From positions 1 to 64,000 of the forward strand of contig NZ_JAJLLW010000010.1 of NCBI RefSeq assembly GCF_020991005.1: a stretch of DNA of 64,000 nucleotides. Reading direction: 5' to 3'. Positions 1 through 6,874 of this stretch are shown piece by piece. The notes below the pieces were generated by a model. The model did no database searches. It had not been told where the DNA came from and saw only the letters and a list, made by a program, of their open reading frames with translations. A program made the translations under genes and the position numbers. The stretch is from Halomonas sp. CUBES01 (GTDB lineage: Bacteria; Pseudomonadota; Gammaproteobacteria; Pseudomonadales; Halomonadaceae). How positions within the stretch are numbered: the first letter of the stretch is position 1; the number at the start of each line of letters is the position of its first letter.

Positions 1-68
1 GCAGTGAAACCGCTTCGCGCCGATGGTAGTGTGGGGTCTCCCCATGCGAGAGTAGGTCATCGTCAGGC
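1..68 (+). rRNA. rrf: 5S ribosomal RNA, 3' part
   Basis: The stretch matches the conserved 3' half of bacterial 5S rRNA, including the GATGGTAGTGTGGGGTCTCC and CATGCGAGAGTAGG segments. The 5' part lies before the window, so this is the end of an rRNA operon transcribed on the + strand. The exact 3' end (about 68) is estimated by comparison with the usual closing helix. Confidence 0.93.
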
Positions 69-80
69 ACTTATACCAAA

Positions 81-112
81 AAAACCCAGGGCTTATGCTC
101 TGGGTTTTTTTC
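81..112 (+). terminator. rRNA operon terminator 1
   Basis: The arms AAAACCCAG and CTGGGTTTT form a stem, followed by a T tract, directly after the 5S rRNA. This is a typical intrinsic terminator. Confidence 0.85.
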
Positions 113-114
113 AT

Positions 115-168
115 TGGGGTCTCCCCATGAAGAGTATCGGAGCGCCGACCGGGTAATCGTCAGGCACC
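115..168 (+). repeat. Partial duplicate of the 5S rRNA tail
   Basis: TGGGGTCTCCCCATG recurs here, followed by diverged sequence and then ATCGTCAGGCAC and TATACC, the same order found at the end of the real 5S gene (32-76). It looks like a decayed copy of the 5S 3' end, with its own following terminator. It lacks the rest of a 5S gene and is not expected to give functional 5S rRNA. A duplication or a remnant of a lost second 5S gene are both possible. Confidence 0.7.
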
Positions 169-176
169 TATACCGC

Positions 177-206
177 AGAAAACCCAGCCAATCGGCTGGG
201 TTTTTT
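177..206 (+). terminator. rRNA operon terminator 2
   Basis: The arms AAAACCCAGCC and GGCTGGGTTTT form an 11-bp stem followed by a T run. It follows the partial 5S tail and resembles terminator 1, so the whole tail-plus-terminator unit appears repeated. Confidence 0.85.
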
Positions 207-301
207 GTTTTAAGCACACTATTCGTTGGCGTGTTTTATGTGTGGCAACTAATATGAAGCGGCGTTTGACTGTTTACTACCGTGATAAAAGGAGCATGGT
301 G

Positions 302-490
302 ATGTATAAAGGATTTAAGGCCATTGGCGTGGCTATCTTTCTGGCGTTTCTTGCCGTTGGCTTGGCAGCCTGTGGAGACGATCAGGGGCCGGCAGAAGAA
401 GCAGGTGAGAGTATTGACGAAACCATGGAAGATGCCGGTGAAGAAATGGAAGAGGCTGGCGAAGAAATCGAAGACGCTGCACAAGACTAG
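302..490 (+). CDS. Small acidic lipoprotein
   Basis: This encodes 62 residues. An N-terminal hydrophobic stretch (about residues 5-21) ends in a lipobox LAAC with the lipidated Cys near residue 21, so the product should be an envelope lipoprotein. The mature part is very acidic and carries a degenerate AGEE/DAGEE repeat, likely helical. The start at 302 is preferred because GGAG at 291-294 lies 7 bases upstream; an upstream in-frame GTG at 242 lacks that support. It resembles entericidin-type small lipoproteins in size and layout, but the acidic repeat is different and no function can be assigned. It lies alone between the rRNA terminators and a bidirectional terminator. Confidence 0.75.
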   Translation: MYKGFKAIGVAIFLAFLAVGLAACGDDQGPAEEAGESIDETMEDAGEEMEEAGEEIEDAAQD

Positions 491-509
491 TCTGCTGTAA
501 TACCTACAA

Positions 510-539
510 AAAAGCCCCGCTGCATGCAGCGGGGCTTTT
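510..539. terminator. Bidirectional terminator between lipoprotein and fbpA-like gene
   Basis: A perfect hairpin with arms AAAAGCCCCGCTGCA and TGCAGCGGGGCTTTT is flanked by A and T runs. It can serve both the + strand lipoprotein gene and the convergent - strand iron-binding gene. Confidence 0.85.
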
Positions 540-559
540 GCGTTGGTAGACGCTAAAGA

Positions 560-1585
560 TTACCGCCAGTCCACCCGGTCAAAGATGCGGATGGCGTCGG
601 GGTTGTTTTCCCCTAGCACATTGATGTTGACATCGTCTTTCTTGAAGTTGCCCCATGATTCGAGGACAGGGTCGCGCTTGACGTTATCGACGACAGGGAA
701 CTCGTTGTTACCCGAGGCGAAGATCTCCTGGGCCGTGTCAGAAGCCAGGAACTCAAGGAAGCGAACGGCGTTCTCACGATTGGGTGCGCCATCAACGACA
801 CCGGCGCCGCCGACGTTGACATGGGTGCCGCGGTCATCCTGGTTGGGGAAGATGATGCCGACCTTGCGGGCGGCCTCGCGGTCTGCCTGTTCATCGGATT
901 TCAGCAGGCGGACATAGTAGTAGTGGTTGGCGACGGCAAGATCGCATGCCCCGCTGGCGACGCCCAGAATCTGGTCAGTGTCGCCGCCCTCTGGGTCACG
1001 CGCCATGTTATCGACAACGCCCTGTGCCCACTCTTCGGCACCTTCTTCACCGTGATGCTCGATCATCGAGGCGAGCAGCGACTGGTTGTAGATATTGTTG
1101 GAAGAGCGAATGCAGACGCTATAATCAAGGTCGTCCCTGGACAGGTCTTCGTAGCTGCTGATATCGCTGGGGTCGACATTGTCACGGTTGTAGTAGATCG
1201 CCCGGGCACGCTGGCTAAAGCCGAACCAGCGACCTTCGGGATGACGCATTGAGTCAGGCAGGCGCTCATCGAGCACGTCTGATTCGATGCCTTGGAAGAT
1301 CCCGGCCTGCTCGGCACGCCAGAGCCTGCCGGCATCGACCGTGATCATGATATCGGCGGGGCTGGCAACGCCTTCACGCTGGATACGCTCGATCAACTGA
1401 TCGGAATCGCCTTCCAGGATATTGACGTCAATGCCGGTTTCTTCGGTAAAGGCATCATAGAGACGCTCGTCGGAATCGTAATGGCGAGCGGAGTAAACAT
1501 TGAGCTCGTCAGCCAGTGCGTGACTGGCAAAGGCGGTGCTGGCGATAGCAATCGCCAGAGGAGCGGCAAAGCGGACAGTCTTCAT
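560..1585 (-). CDS. fbpA: Iron(III) ABC transporter, periplasmic binding protein
   Basis: This encodes 341 residues with a signal peptide (about 1-24, cleavage after SHALA) and a mature domain opening LNVYSARHY, typical of the FbpA/FutA/AfuA ferric-iron binding family. A YYY run in the C-terminal half (HYYYVRLL) matches the tyrosine iron ligands of this family. The protein would capture Fe3+ in the periplasm and deliver it to the permease encoded at 2920-4605. The start at 1585 is chosen because AGGAA lies just upstream and the signal peptide begins there; a longer frame extends to 1666. The ATPase gene is divergent at 1784. Ferric iron is the most likely substrate, although thiamine- or other metal-type relatives cannot be fully excluded. 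Confidence 0.88.
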   Translation of the reverse strand: MKTVRFAAPLAIAIASTAFASHALADELNVYSARHYDSDERLYDAFTEETGIDVNILEGDSDQLIERIQREGVASPADIMITVDAGRLWRAEQAGIFQGIESDVLDERLPDSMRHPEGRWFGFSQRARAIYYNRDNVDPSDISSYEDLSRDDLDYSVCIRSSNNIYNQSLLASMIEHHGEEGAEEWAQGVVDNMARDPEGGDTDQILGVASGACDLAVANHYYYVRLLKSDEQADREAARKVGIIFPNQDDRGTHVNVGGAGVVDGAPNRENAVRFLEFLASDTAQEIFASGNNEFPVVDNVKRDPVLESWGNFKKDDVNINVLGENNPDAIRIFDRVDWR

Positions 1586-1783
1586 TGTCAATATTCCTGG
1601 TTGTTGAATGATAACAAGTTGTATTATCAACATTATTATTGAAGCGTTTTGTAGCGTTAAGGTCAAGGCTATTTACCGTTGAAGCGTGCATATGGAAGAA
1701 ATAGAAAATAGAATGTTAATTACTTTCAAATGTATTATGCAGTGCTCTCTTCTCGAGGAATCTGCAACCAGAACGGTGGCGCA
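1586..1783. promoter_or_regulatory. Divergent promoter region with Fur-like dyad
   Basis: This AT-rich gap separates the divergent binding-protein and ATPase genes. A dyad TGATAA...TTATCA (1609-1629, 21 bases overall) lies close to the fbpA-like start, followed by more AT-rich ATTATTATTG. Its spacing and base content resemble Fur operators, and iron uptake genes are usual Fur targets. The match to the Fur consensus is only partial, so this is a candidate operator. Confidence 0.4.
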
Positions 1784-2905
1784 ATGACGGCAACGATGAA
1801 AGCGACGCAAAAGGCGCTCAATGAAACCGCGCTGGCGATGCATCAGGTGCATCACGCTTTTGACCAGCATACCGTTGTGAAGGGCGTGGACTTGACGGTA
1901 GCGCCGGGAGAGGTGGTGTGCCTGCTGGGCCCCTCCGGCTGCGGCAAGACCACCTTGCTGCGCATTGCCGCGGGCCTGGAGACGCTGCAAGAAGGCAGCG
2001 TCAGTCTGCAGGATGAACAGATTGCCGCGCCGGGGCTGCGTCACATTCCGCCGGAAAAGCGCAACGTTGGCCTGGCATTCCAGGACTCGGCGTTATTTCC
2101 CCATCTATCGGTACTGGAAAACGTCACCTTTGGGCTCAAGCATCTGTCCACAAGCGACAGGCGTGCGCGTGCCGAGGAGCTACTGTCCCAACTGGGCATG
2201 GCGGCGTATGCGTCGAGCTACCCGCATATGCTGTCAGGCGGGCAACAGCAGCGTGTGGCGCTTGCACGGGCTCTGGCACCCGAACCGCAGCTGATGCTGC
2301 TGGACGAGCCGTTTTCAAGCCTGGACGCCCGACTGCGAGACCGTATACGCGACGACACGCTGCACGTGTTGAAAAAGGTCGGGGCGGCAACGCTGCTGGT
2401 TACCCACGATCCTGAAGAAGCCATGTTCATGGCGGATCGCATCGCGCTGATGCGTGATGGGTGTATCGTGCAGACGGGCACGCCAAGAGAGCTCTACTGC
2501 TCACCGAAGGATCCGTTTGTGGTGACGTTCTTTGGCGAGGTCAACGAGATGGACGGAGTGGTCGAGGAAGGCCACGTTGCCACCCCGGTGGGCTTCGTGC
2601 CCGCGGAGGGCATCGCGGACGGTACGCGGGTTCAGGTGATGATCCGTCCTGAGGCCCTGCGGGTCATTGAGCGCGATCTTCCTGTCGGTGCCCATGCGCA
2701 TAGCCACATCGTGATGGCCAAGCTACTCGGTCGCAGCAGCCTGCTGCACCTGTGTGCCCATGCGGATGACGGTCTGGAAGCTCACCTGCATGCCAGGGTG
2801 CCGGGGGTTTTTCTGCCCGCCGAGGGCCAGCCGATCGATATCCACCTCGATTTATCCCAGGTATTCGTGTTTCCTGCCGCCGAGACGGCTCAGGTGTCGC
2901 CATAG
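1784..2905 (+). CDS. fbpC: Iron(III) ABC transporter, ATP-binding protein
   Basis: This encodes 373 residues. It has Walker A GPSGCGKTT (about 49-57), the ABC signature LSGGQQQR, Walker B LMLLDEP, the D-loop SSLDARLR and the switch His in VTHDPEEA. A C-terminal extension of about 120 residues fits the TOBE domain of the FbpC/PotA/CysA group. It powers Fe3+ import with the permease at 2920-4605. The start at 1784 is preferred over an upstream in-frame codon at 1730 because homology-like sequence begins near residue 17; its ribosome site is weak. It runs opposite to both partner genes and ends 14 bases from the permease gene, tail to tail. Confidence 0.88.
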   Translation: MTATMKATQKALNETALAMHQVHHAFDQHTVVKGVDLTVAPGEVVCLLGPSGCGKTTLLRIAAGLETLQEGSVSLQDEQIAAPGLRHIPPEKRNVGLAFQDSALFPHLSVLENVTFGLKHLSTSDRRARAEELLSQLGMAAYASSYPHMLSGGQQQRVALARALAPEPQLMLLDEPFSSLDARLRDRIRDDTLHVLKKVGAATLLVTHDPEEAMFMADRIALMRDGCIVQTGTPRELYCSPKDPFVVTFFGEVNEMDGVVEEGHVATPVGFVPAEGIADGTRVQVMIRPEALRVIERDLPVGAHAHSHIVMAKLLGRSSLLHLCAHADDGLEAHLHARVPGVFLPAEGQPIDIHLDLSQVFVFPAAETAQVSP

Positions 2906-2919
2906 CGGAGCCTTCGCCG

Positions 2920-4605
2920 CTACGACCCGGCGCCCGGGCGTGAGCGGCGCATCGCCATGCTCAGCAGTATCACCGGCAGGATGCCGACCACGACGATGGC
3001 CAGCGATGAGGTCGACGCCTCGGCCAGGCGCTCATCGGAGGCGAGGTTGTGCGCTCGCACCGCCAGCGTATCGAAATTGAACGGACGCAGAATGACGGTG
3101 GCGGGCAGTTCCTTCATGACGTCGACAAACACCAGAATGCCTGCCGCAAGCAGGCTGCTGCGCATCAGCGGGGTATGCACATAGCGCAGTGTGCCGCCGG
3201 CAGTCTGCCCGAGGGTGCGCGAGGCGGCATCCATGCTGGGGGTTACCTTGCCCAGGCTTGCTTCAACGGCGTTGAAGGAAACCGCCAGGAAGCGCACCAC
3301 GTAGGCGTAGAGCAGAATAAAGGCCGAGCCGCTGAAGATCAGGCCAACAATCTGGCCGTTGTACGCCTGCAGGGCAGTGTTGATGGTGTCATCCAGCCAG
3401 GCAAAGGGGATCAAGATCCCTACCGCCACCACCGAGCCGGGGATGGCATAGCCCATGGCGGCAATACGCGTGGTGAAGCGCGCGAGCCGTGTATCGTGTA
3501 CCCGAACCCCATAGCTGAGCAGCACTGCGGTGCCGACGGCTATCACGGCCGCCAGCGTCGCCAGGCTTAAGCTATTCCACGCAAAGCCAATGAAGCGTGT
3601 TCCCCATAGCGAATCCCCTTCCGTCAGCGCCAGCTGAAGCAGGATACCGCTGGGGAGCAGAAAGCCGATGGTGATCGGAATCATGCACGCCAGCGTCGCA
3701 GCGGCGGCCCGCCAACCGTGAAGGATGTATTCGGGTAATTGCTGATAGCGGTTAGTGGTATGAAAGTAACGCCGCTTGCCGCGCGACCAGCGTTCGAGCA
3801 ATACCAGGACAATCACGAAGCTGAGCAGGCAGGCGGCTAACTGGGCGGCGGCGACGGGCTCGCCCATGCCAAACCAGGTGCGATAGATGCCGGTCGTGAA
3901 GGTGTCGACCCCGAAAAACTGAACCGCGCCAAACTCATTGAGCGTTTCCATCAGCACCAGCGATACACCGCCTACCAACGCAGGGCGGGCCAACGGCACC
4001 GCGATGCTGAAAAACAGCCGCCACGGGCCACGCCCCAGGGTGCGGCCGACGTCGAGTACGCAGACCGACTGCTCGAGAAAAGACGCGCGGGCCAGCAGGT
4101 AAACGTACGGATAGAGCACCACGGTAATCAGCGTGGCGGCGCCGCCGAGCGAACGAACATTGGGGAAATAGTAATCCCCGTACTGCCAGCCGAACAGCTC
4201 GCGCAACAGGCTCTGCAACGGGCCGGCAAACTGCAGAAAGTCGGTATAAGCGTAGGCGATGACGTAAGTGGGGACGGCCAGTGGCAGCAGCAGCGCCCAT
4301 TCAAAGAGGCGCTTGCCGGGAAAACGGCACATGACCACCAGCCACGCCGCACCGGTGCCGATGATCAGGGTGCCGGTTCCCACCAGGAGCACGAGCCAGA
4401 AGGTATTATTCAGATAGCGTGGTAATACCGTGCTGGCGAGATGCTGCCACACGCCGTCGGTCGGCAGTACGATATGGCTGAACACTACCACCACCGGCAG
4501 CGCCACTACCAATGCGACACCGACCAGCACCATTGACCAGGGGTTCCAGCGTTGCGTTGTGCTGTGCCGCTGCGCGGCTAACTCACCAGGGGTGGAGCGG
4601 GACAC
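2920..4605 (-). CDS. fbpB: Iron(III) ABC transporter, fused two-domain permease
   Basis: This encodes 561 residues with about twelve hydrophobic segments arranged as two consecutive binding-protein-dependent permease domains, the usual architecture of FbpB/AfuB/SfuB inner-membrane permeases. Each half carries an EAA-like cytoplasmic loop (for instance around DVGRTLGRGP in the first half and DAASRTLGQT in the second) that would contact the ATPase. The GTG at 4605 is chosen as start because TAGGAG lies about 7 bases upstream; the open frame continues to 4713 with no supporting ribosome site. It shares the Fe3+ transporter role with the genes at 560 and 1784 but is transcribed separately from the ATPase. 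Confidence 0.87.
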   Translation of the reverse strand: MSRSTPGELAAQRHSTTQRWNPWSMVLVGVALVVALPVVVVFSHIVLPTDGVWQHLASTVLPRYLNNTFWLVLLVGTGTLIIGTGAAWLVVMCRFPGKRLFEWALLLPLAVPTYVIAYAYTDFLQFAGPLQSLLRELFGWQYGDYYFPNVRSLGGAATLITVVLYPYVYLLARASFLEQSVCVLDVGRTLGRGPWRLFFSIAVPLARPALVGGVSLVLMETLNEFGAVQFFGVDTFTTGIYRTWFGMGEPVAAAQLAACLLSFVIVLVLLERWSRGKRRYFHTTNRYQQLPEYILHGWRAAAATLACMIPITIGFLLPSGILLQLALTEGDSLWGTRFIGFAWNSLSLATLAAVIAVGTAVLLSYGVRVHDTRLARFTTRIAAMGYAIPGSVVAVGILIPFAWLDDTINTALQAYNGQIVGLIFSGSAFILLYAYVVRFLAVSFNAVEASLGKVTPSMDAASRTLGQTAGGTLRYVHTPLMRSSLLAAGILVFVDVMKELPATVILRPFNFDTLAVRAHNLASDERLAEASTSSLAIVVVGILPVILLSMAMRRSRPGAGS

Positions 4606-5073
4606 GTAAAGACTCCTAGCAAAGGCAAACGGGGATCGCAGCGGCCACATAGCGCGCGGTGAGGAATAGTACCATCGGCTGCAGATGGCTGCAGCCACTT
4701 GGCGTCTGTTCAAGTGTTATCTAAAAAAGCCCGACTTCATGCCTAATGCCAGTCTGTTAACGCTGACTGGCATTTCTCTTGGTAGGGGACTGCTTTGGTC
4801 GGCGACTGACCGATCGGGTTAAGACGGCGTGCGCCATCCAAGCTAAAGGCCATGCGCGCCATCTGAATTCACCTTGCAGCGTCACAGGCATGCCGTCTTC
4901 GTCGGCGGCAAGTCCGGCCATTGCTTGCGGGCCTGAGTGCAATGACTGCAAGTGAATAGTGCATCGCTCGTCATTCCCTCTCTCGTCAGTTTTAGCGAAA
5001 TTATTATTAACCAGACACTAATCTTTGTCGGGCTTATAACTAAAAATTCAATAACTTAACTAAGGAAAAGGGA
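4606..5073. other. 468-base intergenic region with hairpin
   Basis: No convincing gene is seen here. A perfect inverted repeat AATGCCAGTC / GACTGGCATT with a 10-base loop lies at 4745-4774; it lacks a strong T tract. The last 100 bases become AT-rich and lead to AAGGAAAAGGG just before the ketosynthase start at 5074, so they probably hold its promoter. A minus-strand frame at 4757-4951 (64 codons) shows no recognisable features. Confidence 0.5.
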
Positions 5074-5637
5074 ATGATTGCAATCATTGGGGCTTCATGC
5101 TGTTTACCGGGTGGCATCGAGTCAGGTCAAGATTTTTGGGAAACGTGGTGCGCGGGCAAGAACATGGCTTCCGCAGTTCCCCCCGAACGCTGGAACAGCG
5201 AGCGTTTTTATCACTCGGACGCCACTGTGCCGGGCAAGACGTACATGCATCAGGGCCACTTCGTTGATCGTGATCTGACACAATTCGACAACGAGGCGTT
5301 CCGTATCTTCAAGCGCGAGGCGGAAGGCCTGGATCCACAACAGCGCCTACTGCTGGAATTGACCTGGCAGGCCATAGAGGAATTCGGCCTGCCCCTGGAC
5401 AACCTGCCTAGCCGCAAAGTCGGCATCTATGTTGGCGGCTTTACACTGGATTACTTCTTGGGGCAGTTCGCGGCGGAAAACCGCAATCACATCGGCGTGC
5501 ACACCTCCGCCGGTTCCGCGCTGACGATGTTGTCCAACCGTATCTCCCACACCTTTGATTTCCGCGGGCTGAGCCTGACGGTGGATACCGCCTGTTGGGT
5601 ATGTCTGAAACTTTCTAAGGTCGGTTACTTTCTATGA
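5074..5637 (+). pseudogene. Type I polyketide synthase, ketosynthase start, interrupted at the active-site Cys
   Basis: Residues 1-174 are a good match in style to the N-terminal half of a type I polyketide synthase ketosynthase: IAIIGASCCLPGG, GLDPQQRLLLELTWQAIE, KVGIYVGG, NRISHTFDFRG and finally LTVDTAC with the catalytic Cys174 (codon 5593-5595). After it the frame runs through 13 unrelated codons and stops at 5635-5637, overlapping the ATG of the next gene by ATGA. Intact ketosynthase domains are about 420 residues and whole enzymes of this kind often exceed 2000. The expected continuation SSSLVVYHYACEDL is found at 6726, after a 1131-base insert. The native start is supported by AAGGAAAAGGG. 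The product cannot be an active condensing enzyme. Confidence 0.9.
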
Positions 5638-6725
5638 AAACATATAAACGTATCGTCATTGCCAATCATGGCAGCGTGGACGTACTAAATACGGTCGAAG
5701 AAGCGATTCCCGAACCAAAGTCAGGGCAAGTCAGAGTCAAGGTACTTGCCGCAGGCATCGGCTACGCTGACATTATGGCTCAGCACGGAGGTTATCCTTT
5801 AGCACCGAAATTACCGTTCACCCCCGGTTATGATTTCGTCGGAATCGTAGATCACGTTAGCTCAGACGCTGTCGGCGTTGAAAAAGGTCAGTATGTGGCT
5901 GCGCTCAATCCTGAATTCGGTTGTTACTCGGAGTATGTATGTGTGCCTCCAGAGCTTTTATTGCCTGTTCCTGAAGAATTGGACCCAGCCAAAGTTGTAA
6001 GTTTAATTCTTAACTATTTGACTGCACATTCTATTTTGCATAAAAAAGGCCAACTCAAAAGCGGTGAAAAAGTTTTAATTCATGCCGCTGCTGGTGGTGT
6101 TGGTACCGCACTTCTTCAGTTGGGCGGGTTATTAGAGCTGGAAATGTACGGCACTGCCTCTGCTACCAAGCATTCCACCGTCTGCGAATACGGTGGCATT
6201 CCAATAGACTATAAAAATCAGGATTTTCTTGAGTATATTCGCAACGAAGTTCCAGATGGAGTCGATGCCGCATTCGATCCAATTGGCGGGCCGAACCTAC
6301 GGCGCTCTTATAAAACGGTAAGAAAAGGCGGCCGGGTAATTAGCTATGGTTTTGCCGGAGACAACTTCGGCGGCATGAAACAAATGGCATTCGGTGTACT
6401 GCAAATGGCTGCGCTTAATTTCTGGCCGGACGGTAAACGGGTAACCCTCTGCGCCACCCCTGGCGAGATAAAAAAAGATAATGCATGGTACCGGGAAACT
6501 CTTGCCGAACTCATTAGCATGCTTGCTGCGGGACAAATAAATCCAGTCATAGGTGCAAGAGTGCCGTTACTGGAAGTAAAGCGCGCACATCAAATGCTGG
6601 AGCAAGGCAAGGTTGCCGGTAAGGTTGTTTTGGTTTGCGAGTCGTAAAGATGCCCAACAAATTGTTGGAGAGGGACGTTTTTTCCGCTACGCGCTACGCT
6701 CCAAAAACGCCCCTCAACTCTGGCG
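5595..6725 (+). mobile_element. Single integron-type gene cassette inserted in the ketosynthase gene
   Basis: The insert is 1131 bases. Its left edge, with the preceding G, reads GTTGGGT (5594-5600), a perfect GTTRRRY core site. It carries one + strand gene (5634-6647), and five bases after that stop codon an attC site begins with GCCCAAC, nearly complementary to the left core. Removing 5595-6725 joins G5594 to T6726 and restores the reading frame TGT TCG TCG TCG CTG of the ketosynthase, exactly at a G^TT crossover point. Base composition is clearly AT-richer than the flanks. No integrase gene or second cassette is in the window. Strong structural evidence; the origin is inference. Confidence 0.87.
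5634..6647 (+). CDS. Zinc-independent MDR oxidoreductase, quinone reductase-like (cassette gene)
   Basis: This encodes 337 residues of the medium-chain dehydrogenase/reductase superfamily. The N-terminal catalytic domain contains GIGYADIMAQHGGYP and the GYDFVGIV segment. The Rossmann domain has AAAGGVGTALLQL (about 151-163) for NADPH binding. The structural-zinc Cys cluster and catalytic zinc ligands are missing, so it belongs with quinone oxidoreductases and polyketide enoyl-reductases. The exact substrate is unknown. The ribosome site TAAGG lies upstream of the ATG at 5634. It is the only gene of the cassette at 5595-6725 and is AT-richer than its neighbours, as expected for acquired DNA. 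Its ATG overlaps the stop of the broken ketosynthase frame, so translation could be coupled. Confidence 0.85.
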   Translation: MKTYKRIVIANHGSVDVLNTVEEAIPEPKSGQVRVKVLAAGIGYADIMAQHGGYPLAPKLPFTPGYDFVGIVDHVSSDAVGVEKGQYVAALNPEFGCYSEYVCVPPELLLPVPEELDPAKVVSLILNYLTAHSILHKKGQLKSGEKVLIHAAAGGVGTALLQLGGLLELEMYGTASATKHSTVCEYGGIPIDYKNQDFLEYIRNEVPDGVDAAFDPIGGPNLRRSYKTVRKGGRVISYGFAGDNFGGMKQMAFGVLQMAALNFWPDGKRVTLCATPGEIKKDNAWYRETLAELISMLAAGQINPVIGARVPLLEVKRAHQMLEQGKVAGKVVLVCES

Positions 6726-6731
6726 TTCGTC
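6652..6731 (+). other. attC recombination site of the cassette
   Basis: Elements in order: R'' GCCCAAC (6652-6658), unpaired spacer AAATT, L'' GTTGGAGAGGGACG (6664-6677), T run, apical segment 6684-6702, A run, L' CGCCCCTCAAC (6708-6718), unpaired spacer TCTGGC, and the R' GTT beginning at G6725. L'' pairs with L' except for an extra GAG and one A/G position, matching the extrahelical bases that define attC folding. In the circular cassette R' would be GTTGGGT, complementary to R'' at 6 of 7 positions. At the present right junction the R' tail is host sequence (GTTCGTC). Confidence 0.87.
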
Positions 6732-6768
6732 GTCGCTGGTGGTCTACCACTACGCTTGCGAGGATTTG
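6726..6768 (+). pseudogene. Ketosynthase fragment downstream of the cassette
   Basis: Read in the frame restored by removing the cassette, the 43 bases encode SSSLVVYHYACEDL, the expected segment after the active-site cysteine of ketosynthases (typically CSSSLVAVHLAC). Similarity stops at about 6768, where the terminator of the opposite-strand TRAP operon begins. The remaining polyketide synthase gene is absent, so a second event removed its 3' part. Confidence 0.85.
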
Positions 6769-6811
6769 AAAAAGGCCCTTCCCGTGTTGATTTACTTGAA
6801 ACGGGAAGGGC
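6769..6811 (-). terminator. Terminator of the TRAP operon
   Basis: The perfect 11-bp arms GCCCTTCCCGT and ACGGGAAGGGC end in CTTTTTC on the - strand, 64 bases after the dctM-like stop codon. Confidence 0.85.
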
Positions 6812-6874
6812 TAATGGTCAGCTTATTGAGGGTAGGCTTTATGCCGGGCTGAACGACTTGAAGAATGATGAAGA

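Noticed and set aside
4745..4774. Hairpin before the ketosynthase considered as a second attC site
   Set aside because: It is a simple perfect hairpin without RYYYAAC or GTTRRRY cores at the correct ends and without unpaired spacers or bulges.
4757..4951. A 64-codon frame upstream of the ketosynthase on the - strand
   Set aside because: No ribosome site, no domain and an Arg/Trp-rich mix with no family resemblance; treated as non-coding.
5074..6647. Ketosynthase and oxidoreductase read as an ordinary two-gene operon with ATGA coupling
   Set aside because: The ketosynthase is cut at its active-site Cys and resumes after the insert at 6726, and cassette core and attC features bracket the oxidoreductase, so the overlap is a by-product of insertion.
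6613..6852. A 79-codon frame across the cassette's attC and ketosynthase remnant
   Set aside because: It starts inside the oxidoreductase gene in another frame; only the SSSLVVYHYACEDL part is meaningful, as a remnant of the ketosynthase.
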